Positions 49,502 to 63,998 of a stretch of DNA of 64,000 bases are shown here, piece by piece (positions within the stretch are counted from its first letter, which is position 1; each line of letters opens with the position of its first letter). Made by a program: the position numbers and the translations under genes. Where the stretch lies: positions 8,116,001 to 8,180,000 of the forward strand of contig BSYO01000003.1 of NCBI GenBank assembly GCA_033239525.1. The letters run 5' to 3'. The notes below the pieces were generated by a model. That model saw nothing but the letters and a program-made list of their open reading frames with translations, had not been told where the DNA came from and made no database searches. Source of the DNA: Nepenthes gracilis. Its lineage: Eukaryota > Streptophyta > Magnoliopsida > Caryophyllales > Nepenthaceae.

Positions 49502-52500
49502 AAATAGGGAAAGGACTCGTTATTTTTACCTATACATAAAAAATAACTATAAAAAATTATATAAATATTATTTATTTTTTCAATTTGGCCCTCACAGAAT
49601 AATAGTATCTGTGACACGTATTAAATATATACACAAAAAGAATAATATTATTCACATATTTATTATATATTTAATTATATTAAACTTATTAAAATTAGAT
49701 ATAGGTCTCATTTTATTTTAATTTTTTTCTCTCATATCTCTTTATATTAATTTTAATATATATAATAATATAATTAAGTATGTAAATATTATTTCTAAAA
49801 TGACAGTGAAATTTTTATTAATTATTAAATAATCCTAAAAATTATATATTTACCAAAATTAATAAAAATAACCGTAAAACGGATATCTGTTATCATTTTT
49901 TTTTCAAAATCAAACTAATCATTCAAATCAGATACATTTTAACTCAAAAATAATATATGATTTAACTATGGTTTAAGTTTTTATTTGAATCGTATTTTTT
50001 ATTTGATTATGATTTAATGACTTAAATTAAACCAAATCAGCTTAAATCAAAGCAAGCCAATTCAACCTGCCCATATTTTCCATATAAATATACATATTTA
50101 AGTGTACTAAATATAACTATTTATTATAATAGAAAAGGCTATGACAATACATAAATTTAAATTGTATTTATAAGTGGTCAAAATTTTTATTTCTTTAAAA
50201 ATTTATCTATGTAGAAGACTAAACTATTATAAATTGCTGAAATTGGTCACATTTAAACAAAATTTTGTATTTATATATTATAGATGATACATCTTGATGA
50301 TCCGAATTATCACACAAATTAGAAAGTCAATTGGTTCACCTATATATCCGAATGCAAAAAAGTTTAGTTTTTAAAATTGTAAATTTGGATCCTACATATT
50401 ATAACAAAAAGAATTAGAAGTGATAAGGGGTATATGTGACTCGTTCTCTAATATATTTTTAACTCTAAAGTTTAAGAAAAACTATGTATAATTATTATGA
50501 AAATTCACACTATTGCATCTAAATATGATTTACAGTCCTTCCATATGTTTTTTTTTATACAAATTATATATGTTCAATTATAAAATTATATACCTTATTA
50601 AACTTTTGCATCACTCCTATTTATATTTTTCTACTAATCCCTTCAAATAAAAGGTTCGGACACTTATAGGATGATTTTGATTGAGAGAAGAGTTACTCGA
50701 AGTGATTAGAATTAGAATTTATGGAATTTCTGATATTGTATTTAAATTTCAGATAATAATTTAAATGTAATTTATATTAATCAGATAATGGTTTGTAAAA
50801 AATGAAATAGATGTTGATTTATTTAATATCTTGTGGATGTAATTTACTCTGATTTTATATTGGGTTAGACATAATTCCTTACGTAAAGTTTAACATCACG
50901 AATTGATCAATGTCGTAGCCACACAATGACATTACAATTCAAGTCCTGTGTTCAATTCATATTATTTTATTTTAGTCAGTCATTATATCGACATGAGGTT
51001 CATATCTAAAGTTAATTAGGCTATTAATTAGATAATTATATTGTTAATATTTGTTAATGACAAGATTGAGAAGCCTGATTCTTTAAATTTATGGTAATCT
51101 TAATCAATTAATGTAATATAATTAAATTAAGGTCAAATAATGTAAAAACTTGAGTTAAAAGTTAAAATTAGAGCGTATGACTCGACGATTGAGAGAAGCT
51201 AACTAGCGCCTGAGCATCAAATGCCATAGGCTCAGCAGTCGAGGCACGCTCGAGAGGACACTTGAGTGCCAAAACCCGCGGCATTGGTGCCTAAGAGTGC
51301 CCGAGTCACGTCTGAGCACCACCATGTCACCTGACTTATGCCTAATTTGGCACTCGAGCGCGGCATTGTATATAAATAGGACCCTTCAACTAATTTCTTT
51401 CATTTTCTTCAAGCAATTTAAGAGAGGAAAGAGAGACAGACAAAAAGAAGAGAGAAAATGAGAGATTATGCCATAGAAGCTCAAATTAAGTAATCCAAAC
51501 TAGATTTTGGGTGGGAATTAAGAGAAGGCAAGTGCACTTTAAGCCTCACAATCTATTGTTACTATTCTTAATTAAATTCTCTAATCATTTCTTATTCTAA
51601 TACTCCTCAATGATATAATTTTGAAGTTATAATGATTCTGTTGAGTATGTATGTTAGATTTTTATCATTTTATAGTAAAATTTTATATGAACTCTTGCCT
51701 AAATTCATGTATAATATATATATATTCTAAATTCTGCATTTTAGCTTCTTGCATGATTTAAAATCTTGGTATGATGCTCCTACTTGCTTAATTTCATGCA
51801 TGATACCATCACATGCTTAAAAACTATGATTTATCTGTTTAAAAGGTTCTTGAAAAATGAACAACTTATCTACATGTTTAATGAAACTGATATAGAAATC
51901 TATGAAGTTGATTTTCCACATCTTTTGTTGAACTTGCTACAATTTCATGCTGAATTAATATTCCAAATTTCATAATTCATCATAACTGAATTTTCTATGA
52001 GGAATATAAGTGTATATGCTAAGAATTTACAAATTTATTAGAAAAACTCTATAATTATATCAAAAAATTATAAACTATTTTTCTAGATGTGAAAATTGAG
52101 AATTATGAAGAAAAGTGTATAACTTTTTTAAGAATATGTATTAAATTATGGTTAAATTTTACCAAATAGTATATTATAACATGACTTCATAGATTATAAT
52201 GGCATATCAATATCTGAATCTATCATTCGCGAGTGAGAAGCGACGTTAGCCATGTTTACAGGGTTATATGCATGATGACCCGCTTACAGATCTTGAATAA
52301 TAGCATACGATTTTTGGTTGTGTGAAAATAAATATAACATAGGTTTCAATTATTTACTCTTTAGTAGGTAAGGCCTATTAACCCTAGTCTCTAAAAAAAT
52401 TAAATTTGAATATGATCTGATAACATGAATTAAGTAAGAACATGATAATATAAACCTGAAAATTCTGTATAGTGTGATTTATGTAATTACTATAACATTT

Positions 52501-52965
52501 CATGGCATATTATTGAAATCGGATATATTGATCATTTCGATATGTTTTAACCACAAAGTATATATGATCATTGTTAAATTATATGCCTTACTAAATTTTG
52601 GACTCACTTTTATTATTTTTACTAACCCCCTTAGATGAGTTGTAAGATTCTCACTGTATGAATAGGAATAAAGAATTGAGTCATTATGAAAAGTTTAGAT
52701 GAGAGTTTAACGGTGTTTAATATTGTTTTATATTTTCAAACAATAGTTAAAGTGTTTAGTGTCTATAATGTAACTTTTGAATATTGGTTAATGTATCATA
52801 TTGTGTCTAAACAATCGTAGATTGTTGTATGCTGTAGCATAATCTTCCAAATAGTGGTTAATATTTTGTGAGGCATGGTTGGATAGTAATTAATGTTTAT
52901 AGTATGTTTCAAATATCGTTAAAATGTCGTGAATGATGTATCGCGCTATTAGACAATAGTGGTAG
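49501..52965. other. AT-rich region with eroded Ty3-type LTR pieces
   Basis: No genes. 50570-51010 carries blocks also found at 59080-59760 (for example 'cacgaattgatcaatgtcgtagccacacaatgacat' at about 50895-50930 against 'cacgatttagtcaacgttgaagccacacatcgacat' at about 59636-59671). 51180-51360 is a GC-rich island followed by a TATA box (gtatataaatagg, 51369-51381), as in U3 regions of Ty3-type LTRs. 52560-52640 repeats the 'ccttactaaattttggactcac' type block. Confidence 0.5.
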
Positions 52966-54290
52966 TGTAATATCCCAGATCTTTATTGGAATTAATTTAA
53001 TATTAATTGTAATTTTGGGTAATTTAGACGTGATAAAAATTAATTAAATATTATGAAACTTGAAAAAATATTTAGATCAGTTGGGTTAGCACCCAAGATG
53101 CGCTCGTGTTATCGCCCGAATATCGATTTGGATTTTAAAATAAAAGAAAAAAATTAAAAATAGATAATAATAATAATAATAATAATAACAATAATAATAA
53201 CAAAAAATAAAAAAAAATGGGATCAGATTTGCGAGGGTTTAGGGAAGAGAGAGAAGAGGGGGAGAAGAGAGAAAGAAAGAGAGGGGGCGCGAGGAGAAAG
53301 GACAGAGACAGCTGTGACGGCATCGTGCAACAAGGATAGCATTGTGACGGTGGTTGTCGGTGGCTGGGAGTTTGGCTGGTGGCGGTGATTCATAAGGAGA
53401 GGCCGCCGACGAGGCTGACAGTGGTTGTCGACAATGTCGACGGTGGCAGCGTGCAATGGTAATGCGACGGTGGTCAACGATGGCTAGTGATGACCGGAGA
53501 CAGCCGTGGGTGAGCAGCTTGAAGCAGAAGCCACACAGAGAGAGAGGGAGAACGCGGGTTGAGCGCGACAACACACTCGACAGGAGAGAGAACGTGTGAT
53601 TCGAGTGTTTTGGGATATTCTTTCTTTAGATCTGCAAAGTATGAGGTCAAAATGAATATCTGTAACCTCTATTCTTAGTCTGATTTAAATTCTAATATAT
53701 TTTGGATACTCTTTAAAATTTTTACTTATATGTGTGTATTTTTATACATCCGTTCTGTTTATTCTGGATGTACTGTATAATTCATTGTCTAATTTCGAAG
53801 ATTTTGGATATTAATTTTATGATTTTAGAAATTTACTAGTTTTCTGAAAACCTAAAAAATTTATTAGACACTGTTTATATTTATATTAATATCTGTAATA
53901 AAAATATGCACGAAACTTTCATAAGCTGTACATTTTTACATGCACGTATCGGATGGTTGTTACTATATTTGGATTTGGATATTGAATATTCTGGCCAACT
54001 CTTGACAGGGAGATTTATTTGGCAGATAAAAATCGATGGATATATTTTAAAAAAATTGAAGTTGTTACCTCCCTTTCGATGATTATAGAAAAGGTCGTAT
54101 TTATTTTTATCCAGACGGTTGTCTGATGAGGTCATGTGTAGATTTTGATTTGTGTCGGGTCCTATTTATTTAGATTATCACACCCGAATTTTTAGGAATT
54201 AGTATTATTTGTTAAATTTATTTAAAATTTTAAATTTTAAAAATTATAATTAATTATTTAAATGGATCTATTTGGTCCGGATTCGTGACA
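52966..54290 (+). repeat. 5' LTR of the coding-poor element
   Basis: 1,325 bp. Includes an (ATA)n run (53164-53200) and a GA-rich stretch (53238-53310). The last 260 bases match 59260-59521 closely (shared 'cagacggttgtc', 'gggtcctatttatttagat', 'tcacacccgaattttta'). Confidence 0.7.
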
Positions 54291-57200
54291 GAAATGGTAT
54301 CAGAGAGAAGTCATAAGGAGAGGTACTTTAGGTCATTTTGAATAAATAATGGATTGAACTTTTGTGAAGGTTTTGGTTTGGATTTGAATGATGATTACTT
54401 GATAATGATGAGTCACATGAGCGACCTAATATATGGTTTGATATAACAGTTGAATTAGAATTTCATTGGGTTTCTGTATATATATGAATGTTTTATTGGA
54501 ATTTACAATTTTGAAAGAGAAGTAGCGGCTTTGGGTGGTGCCAATCCGAAATCTCGCCGAGTAGAAGGAGATTTTGGTCGGCAGAGTGGTTGGTGATAAA
54601 GTTGATCAGTCTGAAATCTTGCAGGATTGAATGAGATTTCTGGCCGATAGGAAGGTAAGCGGTGGAAGTAGAGATCAATGAAGCTCCTCAAGATTGGATG
54701 CCGCAAATAAAGCTGAAGAAGCTCAAATCAAGTCAACTTATTTCTCTTCGTAAGAAAAAGCTATGAAATTTTGATGGACAACTTCTACTAGAAGATAGGA
54801 CAATGGAAGAATCAATGATTGCCCATTCTCACTTATCGTTGTGATCGAGTGGAAAATCGTCTCTACAATATCTTATCATTGAAGAATCGATGGGTGAAGA
54901 GTATGAGATTCGGCCTCTAAAATAATGCGCAGGAAGATGTTGAAAAATCTGAAGGATTTATTGCAGCATGATAGTAGTTGAAGACGATGCACAGTTTGTG
55001 AAGCCATCTTGATTTGTTCCCCGTATGATTGCCAACGAGACCCGAGAGCCCAGAAATTTTGGTATGGATTTCAGATTCAATTTAAAAGCAGTCGGTGCCA
55101 AAAGTTGGCCATAGCTTTGTTGATCGAATAAGAGTAGTTCCGGGAGAAATCTTTCTAAAAGAAATCAAAGTATCAGAGTCAACGCTCGAATAATGGACTT
55201 ACTTATCCGCCAGATGACAAGTTAAAGGAAGTTAGATAAAGTAAAGTCTTCTTCCTCGAAATTCGAGTTTGCAAGATTAACCTGCAAGTTTAGCAGGAAG
55301 ATGTACACTAGACGAGTTTGCTTCGTCAGAAACGAAGTCTACTTCAAATTGCAGCAAGATATATCATTTGTCAAGAGATCGTTCGAATTATAGGCGTTTG
55401 AATTCCAGACGTTTAGATAGGAGTCCGACGGTTCCATCAAAGTGTTTTGGATATACAGTTTATGAAGTTAGAGCCGAATCCTCCATCATGAAACACTGTT
55501 TCGTTGAGACCGTTCCATTTGTATTTCAGGATACGAGTCCTTGAAGTTCCAAGGAAGAATTAGTAAGAAGGTTTAAAGATTGATTTTCATCGTTACAAGC
55601 AAGTCATCTATTAAGAGATTGGTGCTAAGTTTATTTGGCATATATGGTCACATTTAGGAATTATTCTATGACCATTGAAGACATTTTGGTCATCTGCGAG
55701 TTTGAAGATATTTTTAAGATGATTCAATAGGATTGTTCCTAGATCAAGAGATCAAATTTATTTTCGATGTTGTGTTTGGATTTGTGTCTATTTTGAGGCT
55801 CCGTATGGGGTAGTCTTGTCTGAACTAAAAAAATTAAAACAGTAATTGTAGATCTGTTGAGAAGGTTTCGTTCGACCAAATGTCTTAATGTGGAGTACTT
55901 CAATATTCTCTGGTGAATAAAGTTGAATTGATGGATCTATGCTTGGATTATTTGGAGAATCGGATATGTATCAGCTCTCAAGAATCGAAGATTTGTTGAA
56001 TCTATTTGAAGAAATTTGAATTTTCTCTAAGATCGAGCTATACTCGAAGTAACCTTAATTAAGGATTTAGTGGGAGGATGTCCATAGGATAACTTTCAGG
56101 TCCAAGTAAGACCATTACGAATTCTGATGGTGCTTTTGGGTTGTCCAATATTTTAGCGATTTGTATGAATAATATCGATTGAAATTTTTGACCGTGTTTG
56201 GGTTAGTTATGATAGCTTTGTCAATAATATTCTAATTTATTTAAAGAATATTGAGAAATATGAAATCCGATTGTGAAGTCTATTTCAGATTTAGAGTAGG
56301 TGTCATTTGGTTCGTATAGTACTTAATGTGTCATTTGAAAATTTGAAGAAGATGAAAGTAGTGGCGAATTTAAAAAAGACGGCTAAGGTCTCGGAAGTGT
56401 GAAATTTCTTGGATCTGGTTAGTTATGATGGGAGTTTCATTGAATATTTCTCAAGGATTGCAGTGTCATTGGTACTTTTGGAATAAAGGCAATCGGTATT
56501 AATTGAAGTGATGCTTGTAAGGAAAGTTTTCAATAATTGAATAATAGAGTGTCATCGGTGTTAATTTTGCCGATCCCTGATCAATCAGAAGGATTCGTAG
56601 CGCTTAATGATACTTCTTTGAAAGATTTAAATATGTTTGAAATCTGCATGTTGAATGTCTTATCTAAGACAAGTTTGGGATGTGACGCAATCTGAAGGAT
56701 TTTACGTGAAGATACTATGGCGAGGATGCCAGTATGAAGATTGGGCTGGGGGATTTCCTTCCTTTGCTATCAGGATTGGATTTTGAACGAAATTTCTATT
56801 TGCGGGAGAAGTTTTTATGAAGATCAGTGGTGATATCCTTTTTGGATGAGTCATCATGAAATTGGAAGTGATCGAGCAGGAAATCTCAAATATTCTGTAA
56901 AGTACTTTTCATTGCACGTTCGAGAGGAGGCATGTTTTTAAGAATTCTCCCTTTTAAGTTTCAGCTGATTAGATAGAAGCTCAGGAACAAATAAAGTCGT
57001 CGACAATTATGATTAAGTTGGAGTGATCCAAGTTCGATGGGAACGTTAGAGACTCACCACCTAGCGGAGTGGAGAGAATTTGATGGCAATTTGATCTCAA
57101 GTCAAAGCCGACAGGCATAACATAAAGCGTGAGATCAAGACTTTCGTGGTAAGCTATATCCATGCCTAAGGGAGGAAGTCGATTAGAAGAAGCATTCAAG

Positions 57201-57819
57201 ATTTTGTTTCGAATCTGTCTTAAACAGCAAAGGATTTTGATGATAATTTAGATAAGGTTAAGCTAGCAAATGATAGTTTAGCTGATAAAGATTTTTTATT
57301 GTTTGCCTAAATTTGAGGCAGGTAATGGTTGAGTTGATGAAGTCGGCTTATCGCTTACTTATTAGGAAGTTATTCCTGATATTGGCCATTGGCATATTGT
57401 CGAGATGTGAAGATTGTAAAGTATTCTTATTTTGAGGCTTTTGATTTGATTTGAGGCTGATAATCGATTAGAATGGTACAATGAAAGCGTGTGGACTCAC
57501 GGCTATCGATCACCAGATTTGATTGGAGGTTTGAAGTAGGAGATTAGTTTTGCAAACTGACTGGAAGCTCGAGAAGAGTGATCGGATGTTTTTGGAAGCA
57601 TTTTGAAGAGAAGAATTCCAAGTTTCAAAATTGAAGGATAATCTGAAATGGAGGTTCATTAGAATATTCAAAATCTTTAGCATATTAAAGAAGTGTCTTC
57701 AGATTGGCCTTACTTCTGAATTTGATTGATGGATATGATATATTTTATGTAAATGGTCCTTTGTATGTGTTTGGATTGAAGTCATTTTTTATCGACGAGA
57801 AGTATTTTAGGTTAAGATT

Positions 57820-59521
57820 GTTGTTTTGATTTTTTGGGATAGGAATGATCTAGTGTAAAGGAATGAGATCAATGCAAGTATCTATAATTCTTATTCTTGG
57901 TCTGATTTAATTTTTGATATATTTTAAATACTATTTAAAATTTTTATTAACATGTACGTATTTGTATACACCTATTCTGTTTATTTTGACCATGCATATG
58001 TAGTTAATTGGTTATTTTGAGAGTTTTGAATATTAATTTTATGATTTTAGAAATTTACTATTTTTTTGTAAATTTAAAAAATCTATTGGACGTATATATT
58101 TATATTAATATGTGTAACAAAAATTTGCACAAAGCTTATATATGTCACATATTTTTATATGCATGTGTTGGGTCATGGTCATTACATTTAGATTTGGATA
58201 TTAGATATTCTGATCAACTCCCGACGGGGAGATTTATTTAAAAATTTTGTTCCACCGGCAGGAAAAACTTCGAGTAGTGACCTCCCCATTTGGATGTTTT
58301 GATTTGACCTTAAAATATATTTGGACGGCATAATATATTTGACAAGTTTGATGATTGTACTTAAAGTCGTAGGTGACAAATAATAATGAGCAACCATATC
58401 CATGAGTATAGAGTATATGGGTGGTCATTCATGCTGACTTAATTTGTATTTGATTTGTCCTAAAATTATGGGGAATAGGTGTAACCCTTCCTCAAGTTAA
58501 TCTTTAAATAATCGAGACTCAAATTTAATACATGATTTGTATCTCTGAATTGATTTGTATTAAGTTTTGATTTGAATTTAGATTTTGTATTTGGATTTAA
58601 GATTCACCGATTTTGCCCACAGTTGGGCATCGATATGTCTCGTATAAATGATTTGACTATATATTTTAATCCAGACCCTTGGACTACCTGTCGTTGTGTT
58701 GTTTCGATTTCTACGCATGCTATTGGATTATTCGACTATCGTATTTTATCCCAAATCATAAGTTGATCGGGCATTGGATTTCGACTCGGACTTGGATTGG
58801 ATATTGAAATCGGCTATTTATTTGCCTATTAGAATCGTTTCGGATTACTCCTATTTTATTTATATATATATATGTACGTCCCAATGAGAACTATTTTCTA
58901 ATTTGGACATTTGCTTTGGATTTAAATATTTGATTTGACTACAAGACTATCATTGAATTTTAAATCTTGAATTTCTATTGGATTCATTTTTTCGGTGATT
59001 TAAATTTATTTTATAATTTGAATAGATTTTATCCATTGAATCTTCTCTTTAATTTATTAGACTCCTTTTATTTAAATATAATACTTGTTAAGTATTAGGC
59101 TCACTTTTTTTTTATTTTATCTCTTAAGAATAGAAGATTCGGATGCATTATAGGAGTATAGTCGTGATCTGTCAGCCATTCGTCCAATTTGATGAGTTCT
59201 AATATTATTATGACTTAGTTTGATAATTGATGTGATTGTATTATGGAATTTATCAGATATGGACCGATGGATACATTTTAAAAATAGTTAGAATTGTTAC
59301 CTCCCTTACAATAATTGTAGAGTAGGTCATATTTATTTTTGTTCAGACGGTTGTCCGATGGAGTTCTATGTGAATTTTGATTTGTATCGGGTCCTATTTA
59401 TTTAGATTGTCACACCCGAATTTTTAGAACTTAATATATTTTTTTAATTTACTTAGGATTTTAAATTTTAAAAATTATAATTAATTATTTAAATTGACCT
59501 ATTTGATCCGAGTTCGTAACA
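57820..59521 (+). repeat. 3' LTR remnant with an internal insertion
   Basis: The left part matches the 5' LTR from 53590; the right part (59260-59521) matches its last 260 bp. The middle (about 58300-59250) is similar in style to the LTR fragments at 50.5-52.6 kb ('aggctcac...agattcggatgcattataggag', 59098-59157), so one LTR may have inserted in another. The first 600 bp of the LTR are missing. Confidence 0.5.
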
Positions 59522-60969
59522 GATAGAGTCTTTAATGTCAATGTTCGGTGTGTTATATTATGATTTATATTTTTACTTTTTGTATACTCTGATTATGTAT
59601 TGGACAGGTATCACTTCTTACATCAGGTCCGACGTCACGATTTAGTCAACGTTGAAGCCACACATCGACATGCCACATGTTTTAAGTCTTATGTATAATT
59701 TAATTTATTTCATTGTGGTTAATCAAAGTATCAACATAGAGTTTATATCTGGATGATATTTAATGGCTATTGGTTAATTAATAAGAATTTATTAAGAGTT
59801 AATTATAAGTTCAGGGAATTCGGACGTAATCACACCTCTCCACAATTGTTCTAAAATGGTACTAAATATGTGCAGTGATTTCAAAGGCTAACCAACCGAA
59901 CAAGACATCTGCCTATAAATATAACTTCTCCTAAACAAAAGGGAGAGGAGAAGAAAAAAAACTCAAATATTCGAGTTCATCAAGTAAAGTGAAGCCTACT
60001 AAATTTACATTCATTCCTATCAACTTTCAAATGGAACACCTATTTCCTCATTATATTTCCAATTATTTAGAAAGATTATTGATATGAGTATTGAAAGATA
60101 TCGATGAGCGAGTTTCATATATCTATTATCTCTGGTTCATTCTGCTGTGGTGCGCAAAATTCATATTTGGTGTTGCAAAAACTTGACCTATCACTATCCG
60201 GATTCCCAAGACGCATCATTAGCGCCATCTATGGGAAAAGTTAAGTTACCCATTCTCACCAACGATAAAAATCAAACTACATCCAATACAACAAGATGAA
60301 CATGGTTAACATTAGGACCCAATCGAGTTTAACACCCAAGGACATCATCTCCATGGCGACAACCCGACGGTGGGTAGCCATTGAGATGTTTGTCCACCTA
60401 TAAATATAAACGTTGAGACATTGACAACCCGGGTCAACTCAAGGTCCAAAATACTCAAGCCACTTTGGAATAGGTTGGAGGGACTTCTGGCTAGAGGCTC
60501 CATCCCCCATTCTAACGCCTCCACTTCCAAAAAGAATATCCAAAGGAAGAAGCATCCCTCTAAGGGATGACACTACAGCCCAAAGACACCAAAGCTTGAG
60601 AAGCCTCGATCGAAATTATCCAATCTTAGCTCAAAGTTTAACTTAATTTTGAAACCCAAGATGAAAGCCCTAAGTAGCAAAATCCACAATGAACTCAAGA
60701 TACGGAAAGACCTTCACCTCAAGACGATGCCTCGTGTAGCAACCTTCCGATTAATGCTCTAAACCGGCAAGCCCCTCTTGTATCTACTAACCACTCGGAG
60801 TTGAGGGAATTCCTCAATGTAAAGAGAATTGCATCTACCTTCGAGATAGAGGAAAGAATCTAAAAAACTAAACAACTATTCCGAGAAAGCACGGTTGAAC
60901 ATTTGGCCGACTTAGGCAAGTTCCATTTACAAGGGAGATTAAGACGCATCAAATCCCTTTCAAATTCAA

Positions 60970-61340
60970 AATACCAACTTTGAAACCTTATAACGGAAAC
61001 TCTAATCAATGGACTATTTGGATCACTTTCGAACCCTATTAGGATTTCATGGCCTAGAAAACCCCGCCTTATGTCTCTACTTCCCATTAACTTTAAAATG
61101 GGATGCTCGAATTTGGTTTTATTGATTGATACCAAATTCAATCTAATCTTTCCAAGAGTTGGTCGATTGGTTCCTGTTGCAGTTTGCCTTCAGTAGAAGG
61201 GAGGGAAAATAGCCCGGCACCTTGTGCACATTCGACAAGGTCAACATGAAAGTCTAAAGTGCTTCTTGGCCTAATTTAACATGGAGGCCTAAGGAATATA
61301 AAAACTTACTGACGAGGTAAAGTTAAACTCCTTCATGGCA
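60970..61340 (+). pseudogene. gag remnant of the Tat-type element
   Basis: In shifting plus frames one can read TLKPYNGNS, then LGFHGLENPALC, then FQELVDWFLLQFAFSRREG and IRQGQHESLKCFL, the order of the Ty3-type retrotransposon gag domain. Frameshifts and stops make it dead. Confidence 0.7.
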
Positions 61341-62279
61341 ACTGTACAATCGAGCAAATTCTTTAAATATTTGGTTCAGTAAGAGTTCAATATATTCTTT
61401 GAGGCGGAGATCATCACCCGATCGTAATTATCGCTGATAAGGCCAATGAGGCAAAAAGTTCATAGCGTGCAAACCACCATTCAAGATCGACCGGTGGAAA
61501 GAAGATAAATAGTAATAGCTCCTCCACCAAAAATCCCAGAAATCAACCGAGGACGGATCTAGACATCAAAAATGAGCACAAGCAATTAAAACTCACTCCT
61601 TTAAATGACACTTAGACAAATGTCTCTATGCAGATCGGAAATGAGAAATTTCTAAAGTCGCCAAAACTAGTGAAAAACTTGGAGAAAGGAGTTAGTCAAA
61701 ATATTACTTCTACCATCGAATCTTTGATCACGATATCAAAAGTTGTTAGACTCTATAAAAAAATTGAGTCCCTCATTCAAAGAGGATAACCCAATAAGTA
61801 CTTGAAGACCTAAAACACACTCTCGGCAACACCAATGACAATGGGACAGAACAACATCAACAACGTCATAATCGGGTGGCAGTAGGAGTAGTAAATATGA
61901 TATATACAAGGCCACCTATAAGTAGAGTTCCTGACCATCTCGAGGGAATTTCTAATAGCAAGTGACAGAAGTTAGGAATAGAGAATGATATCATTAATTT
62001 TAGCGGCAACGATATAGCTTATGAAATAACTTTCATTCTAATCCTCTTGTTATATGCACACTTGTTTCATACGTTAATGTTGATTACTAATTGAAATGGG
62101 TATTTGATGATGACAAAATTTTTCAAAATTTATTTTATCTTGATACTTTCTTTAAATTCAAATTCAAAAGAAGTCAGATGAAATTGACAGAGGGTCCCTT
62201 ATATGGGTTAGACTACGAACCCATCCCAATCTAAGGAATGATCTAGTTAAAAGTTACATTGGGGCGTACCAAAAAATAG

Positions 62280-62480
62280 CTTCTCGAATACGGGCGTTCC
62301 TAATAGTAGACATACCCTCAATTTACAATGCGATATAAGGTTGGCCCTACCTAGTGGTGTTTGAGGTAGTGACGTCAATACCACACTTAAAAATAAAATT
62401 CATGACCCCATGCGGGGAGTGTTGGGTGATCAAATCACTAGCTGAACTTGCTACCTAACCCAAATATGCCAGTCGGTTCA
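62280..62480 (+). pseudogene. Protease-to-RT linker remnant of the Tat-type element
   Basis: Phrases such as VDIPSIYNAI-like and KIKFMTPCG-like can be read across frames; in Tat elements these follow the aspartic protease (pattern YNAILGRP...K.KFPT..G). This region is strongly decayed. Confidence 0.5.
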
Positions 62481-62839
62481 AAATCAACAGATTGAGAAAC
62501 TCGACCTTTGAGACAAAATAACTCTACAATAAGGCCAATCCGTTGAATCAACCATGCAAATACCACTAAATTTGAATGAACCTAAACAATACGTGCAAGT
62601 CGAAAGCTCCCTCCTAGATCAACTACAAGGGTAACGGATGACTCTCCTTTGACAAAACTTGAACATGTTTACATGGACACTAGCAATATGCCTGGAATAT
62701 TGATTGAAATAATGGTCCACAAGTTGGACCTATTTCCTTGATACAAACTATACGGTAGAAACAGAAAAACCACTTCATAGAGAAGCTCATTGCCATAAGA
62801 GAGGAAGTTAAAAAACTACTTGACGCCAGCTTCATAAGA

Positions 62840-63998
62840 GAAGTCTAATACCCGAATTAGCTGTCCAACGTTGTGCTTGTCAAGAAAAGTAATAAAAATA
62901 GTGGATATGAGTTGACTTCATTGACATGAATAAAGCATACCTAAAGATATCATTCTGTTGCCAAGAATTGATTTATTGGTAGACACAATATTCGGATACA
63001 AATTACTAAACTTCATGGATACTTACTCAAAATATATTCAAATCTAAATGTATTCGGAAGATTAGGAACTAACCACATTTATGACCAACCAAAAGACATA
63101 CTGTTATAAAGTTATACCCTTTACTCTAAAGAACGCGAGTATGATATATCAAATGTTGATTAATAAGATGTTTGAAACTCAAATAGGAAGGAATATAAAG
63201 GTGTATGTGAATGACATGTTTATCAAAAGCTTATTAGCCGACGACCATATTTGGAACCTAGATGAGGCTTCTGGAATACTCCGAGTGTACCAGATGAAAT
63301 TGAATCCAACAAAATACGTGTTCAAAGTAACCTTCAAAAAATTTCTTAGATTTATAGTATCTCACCAAGGTTTTAAGGCAAATGCATATAAAATAAAAGC
63401 TATTATGGATGTAAATCCTCCTCAAATTGTGAAGAAAGTCTAAAAAATGGAAGACTCGTCACTCTCTCATATTTTCTGGCAAAATATGTAGAGAAGTATC
63501 TTCTTTTCTTTAAGGCTCTGAGAGAGATCAAGACAAATAATTTCTATTGGATGAAAGAGTATCATTCGGCCTTCCAATAATTAAAGGAATACCTCACCAA
63601 CTCTTCACTCTTATCCTCCCCAAAAGAAGGCAAAGAATTATACTTTTATTTGGCCATATCCGACATGACATTAAGTTTGATCCTAGTCAAGCAAGAATCT
63701 AAAACATAATGGCCAGTCTATTATGTCAACAAAATCCTAATAGATATGGAAACTCAATATTCACATGTCGAGAGGATCACTTTAGTGTTGATCCACTCCA
63801 CAAGAAAGCTCCAACCATACTTTTAAACCTATAAGATCATCGTCTTAGCTAACTAACCACTGAAAGGGATCTTACAAAAACTTGATATGTTTATACATTT
63901 GATAAAATAGACTGTGAAGTTGGGTGAGTTTGACATAGAGTTCTAGACACGACCGCTCATAAAAGGATAGGCTCTCTCAAACTTTGTTGTTAAAACGA
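62840..63998 (+). pseudogene. Reverse transcriptase/RNase H remnant of the Tat-type element
   Basis: The open stretch 63081-63443 (120 codons) covers the RT core: TYCYKVIPFTLKNASMIYQ, then VYVNDMFIKS (active enzymes have YVDDM), then MKLNPTKYVFKV and FIVSHQGFKANAYKIKAI. Upstream 62850-63080 has the same family pattern with stops; downstream sequence to the window edge fits RNase H with stops. The sequence pattern is that of the Tat lineage (SHRGIEANPEKIKAI type). Confidence 0.85.

Larger units (their letters stand above)
52966..59521 (+). mobile_element. Ty3-type LTR element with coding-poor interior (LARD-like)
   Basis: The 5' LTR is 52966-54290 (starts TGTAATATCCCAGATC, ends ATTCGTGACA) and the primer binding site TGGTATCAGAG follows at 54296. 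The interior (about 54300-57820) has no ORF with recognisable gag or pol motifs. The 3' LTR is represented by 57820-58300, matching 53590-54080, and 59260-59521, matching 54030-54290, ending GTTCGTAACA. About 950 bp between them is extra LTR-like sequence. The TGTAATATCCC start is usual for plant Tekay-like chromoviruses; assignment rests on the LTR only. Confidence 0.6.

Noticed and set aside
53223..53574. Overlapping minus-strand ORFs rich in Ser, Pro, Leu and Arg
   Set aside because: They are translations of a GA-rich part of an LTR and show no protein family similarity.
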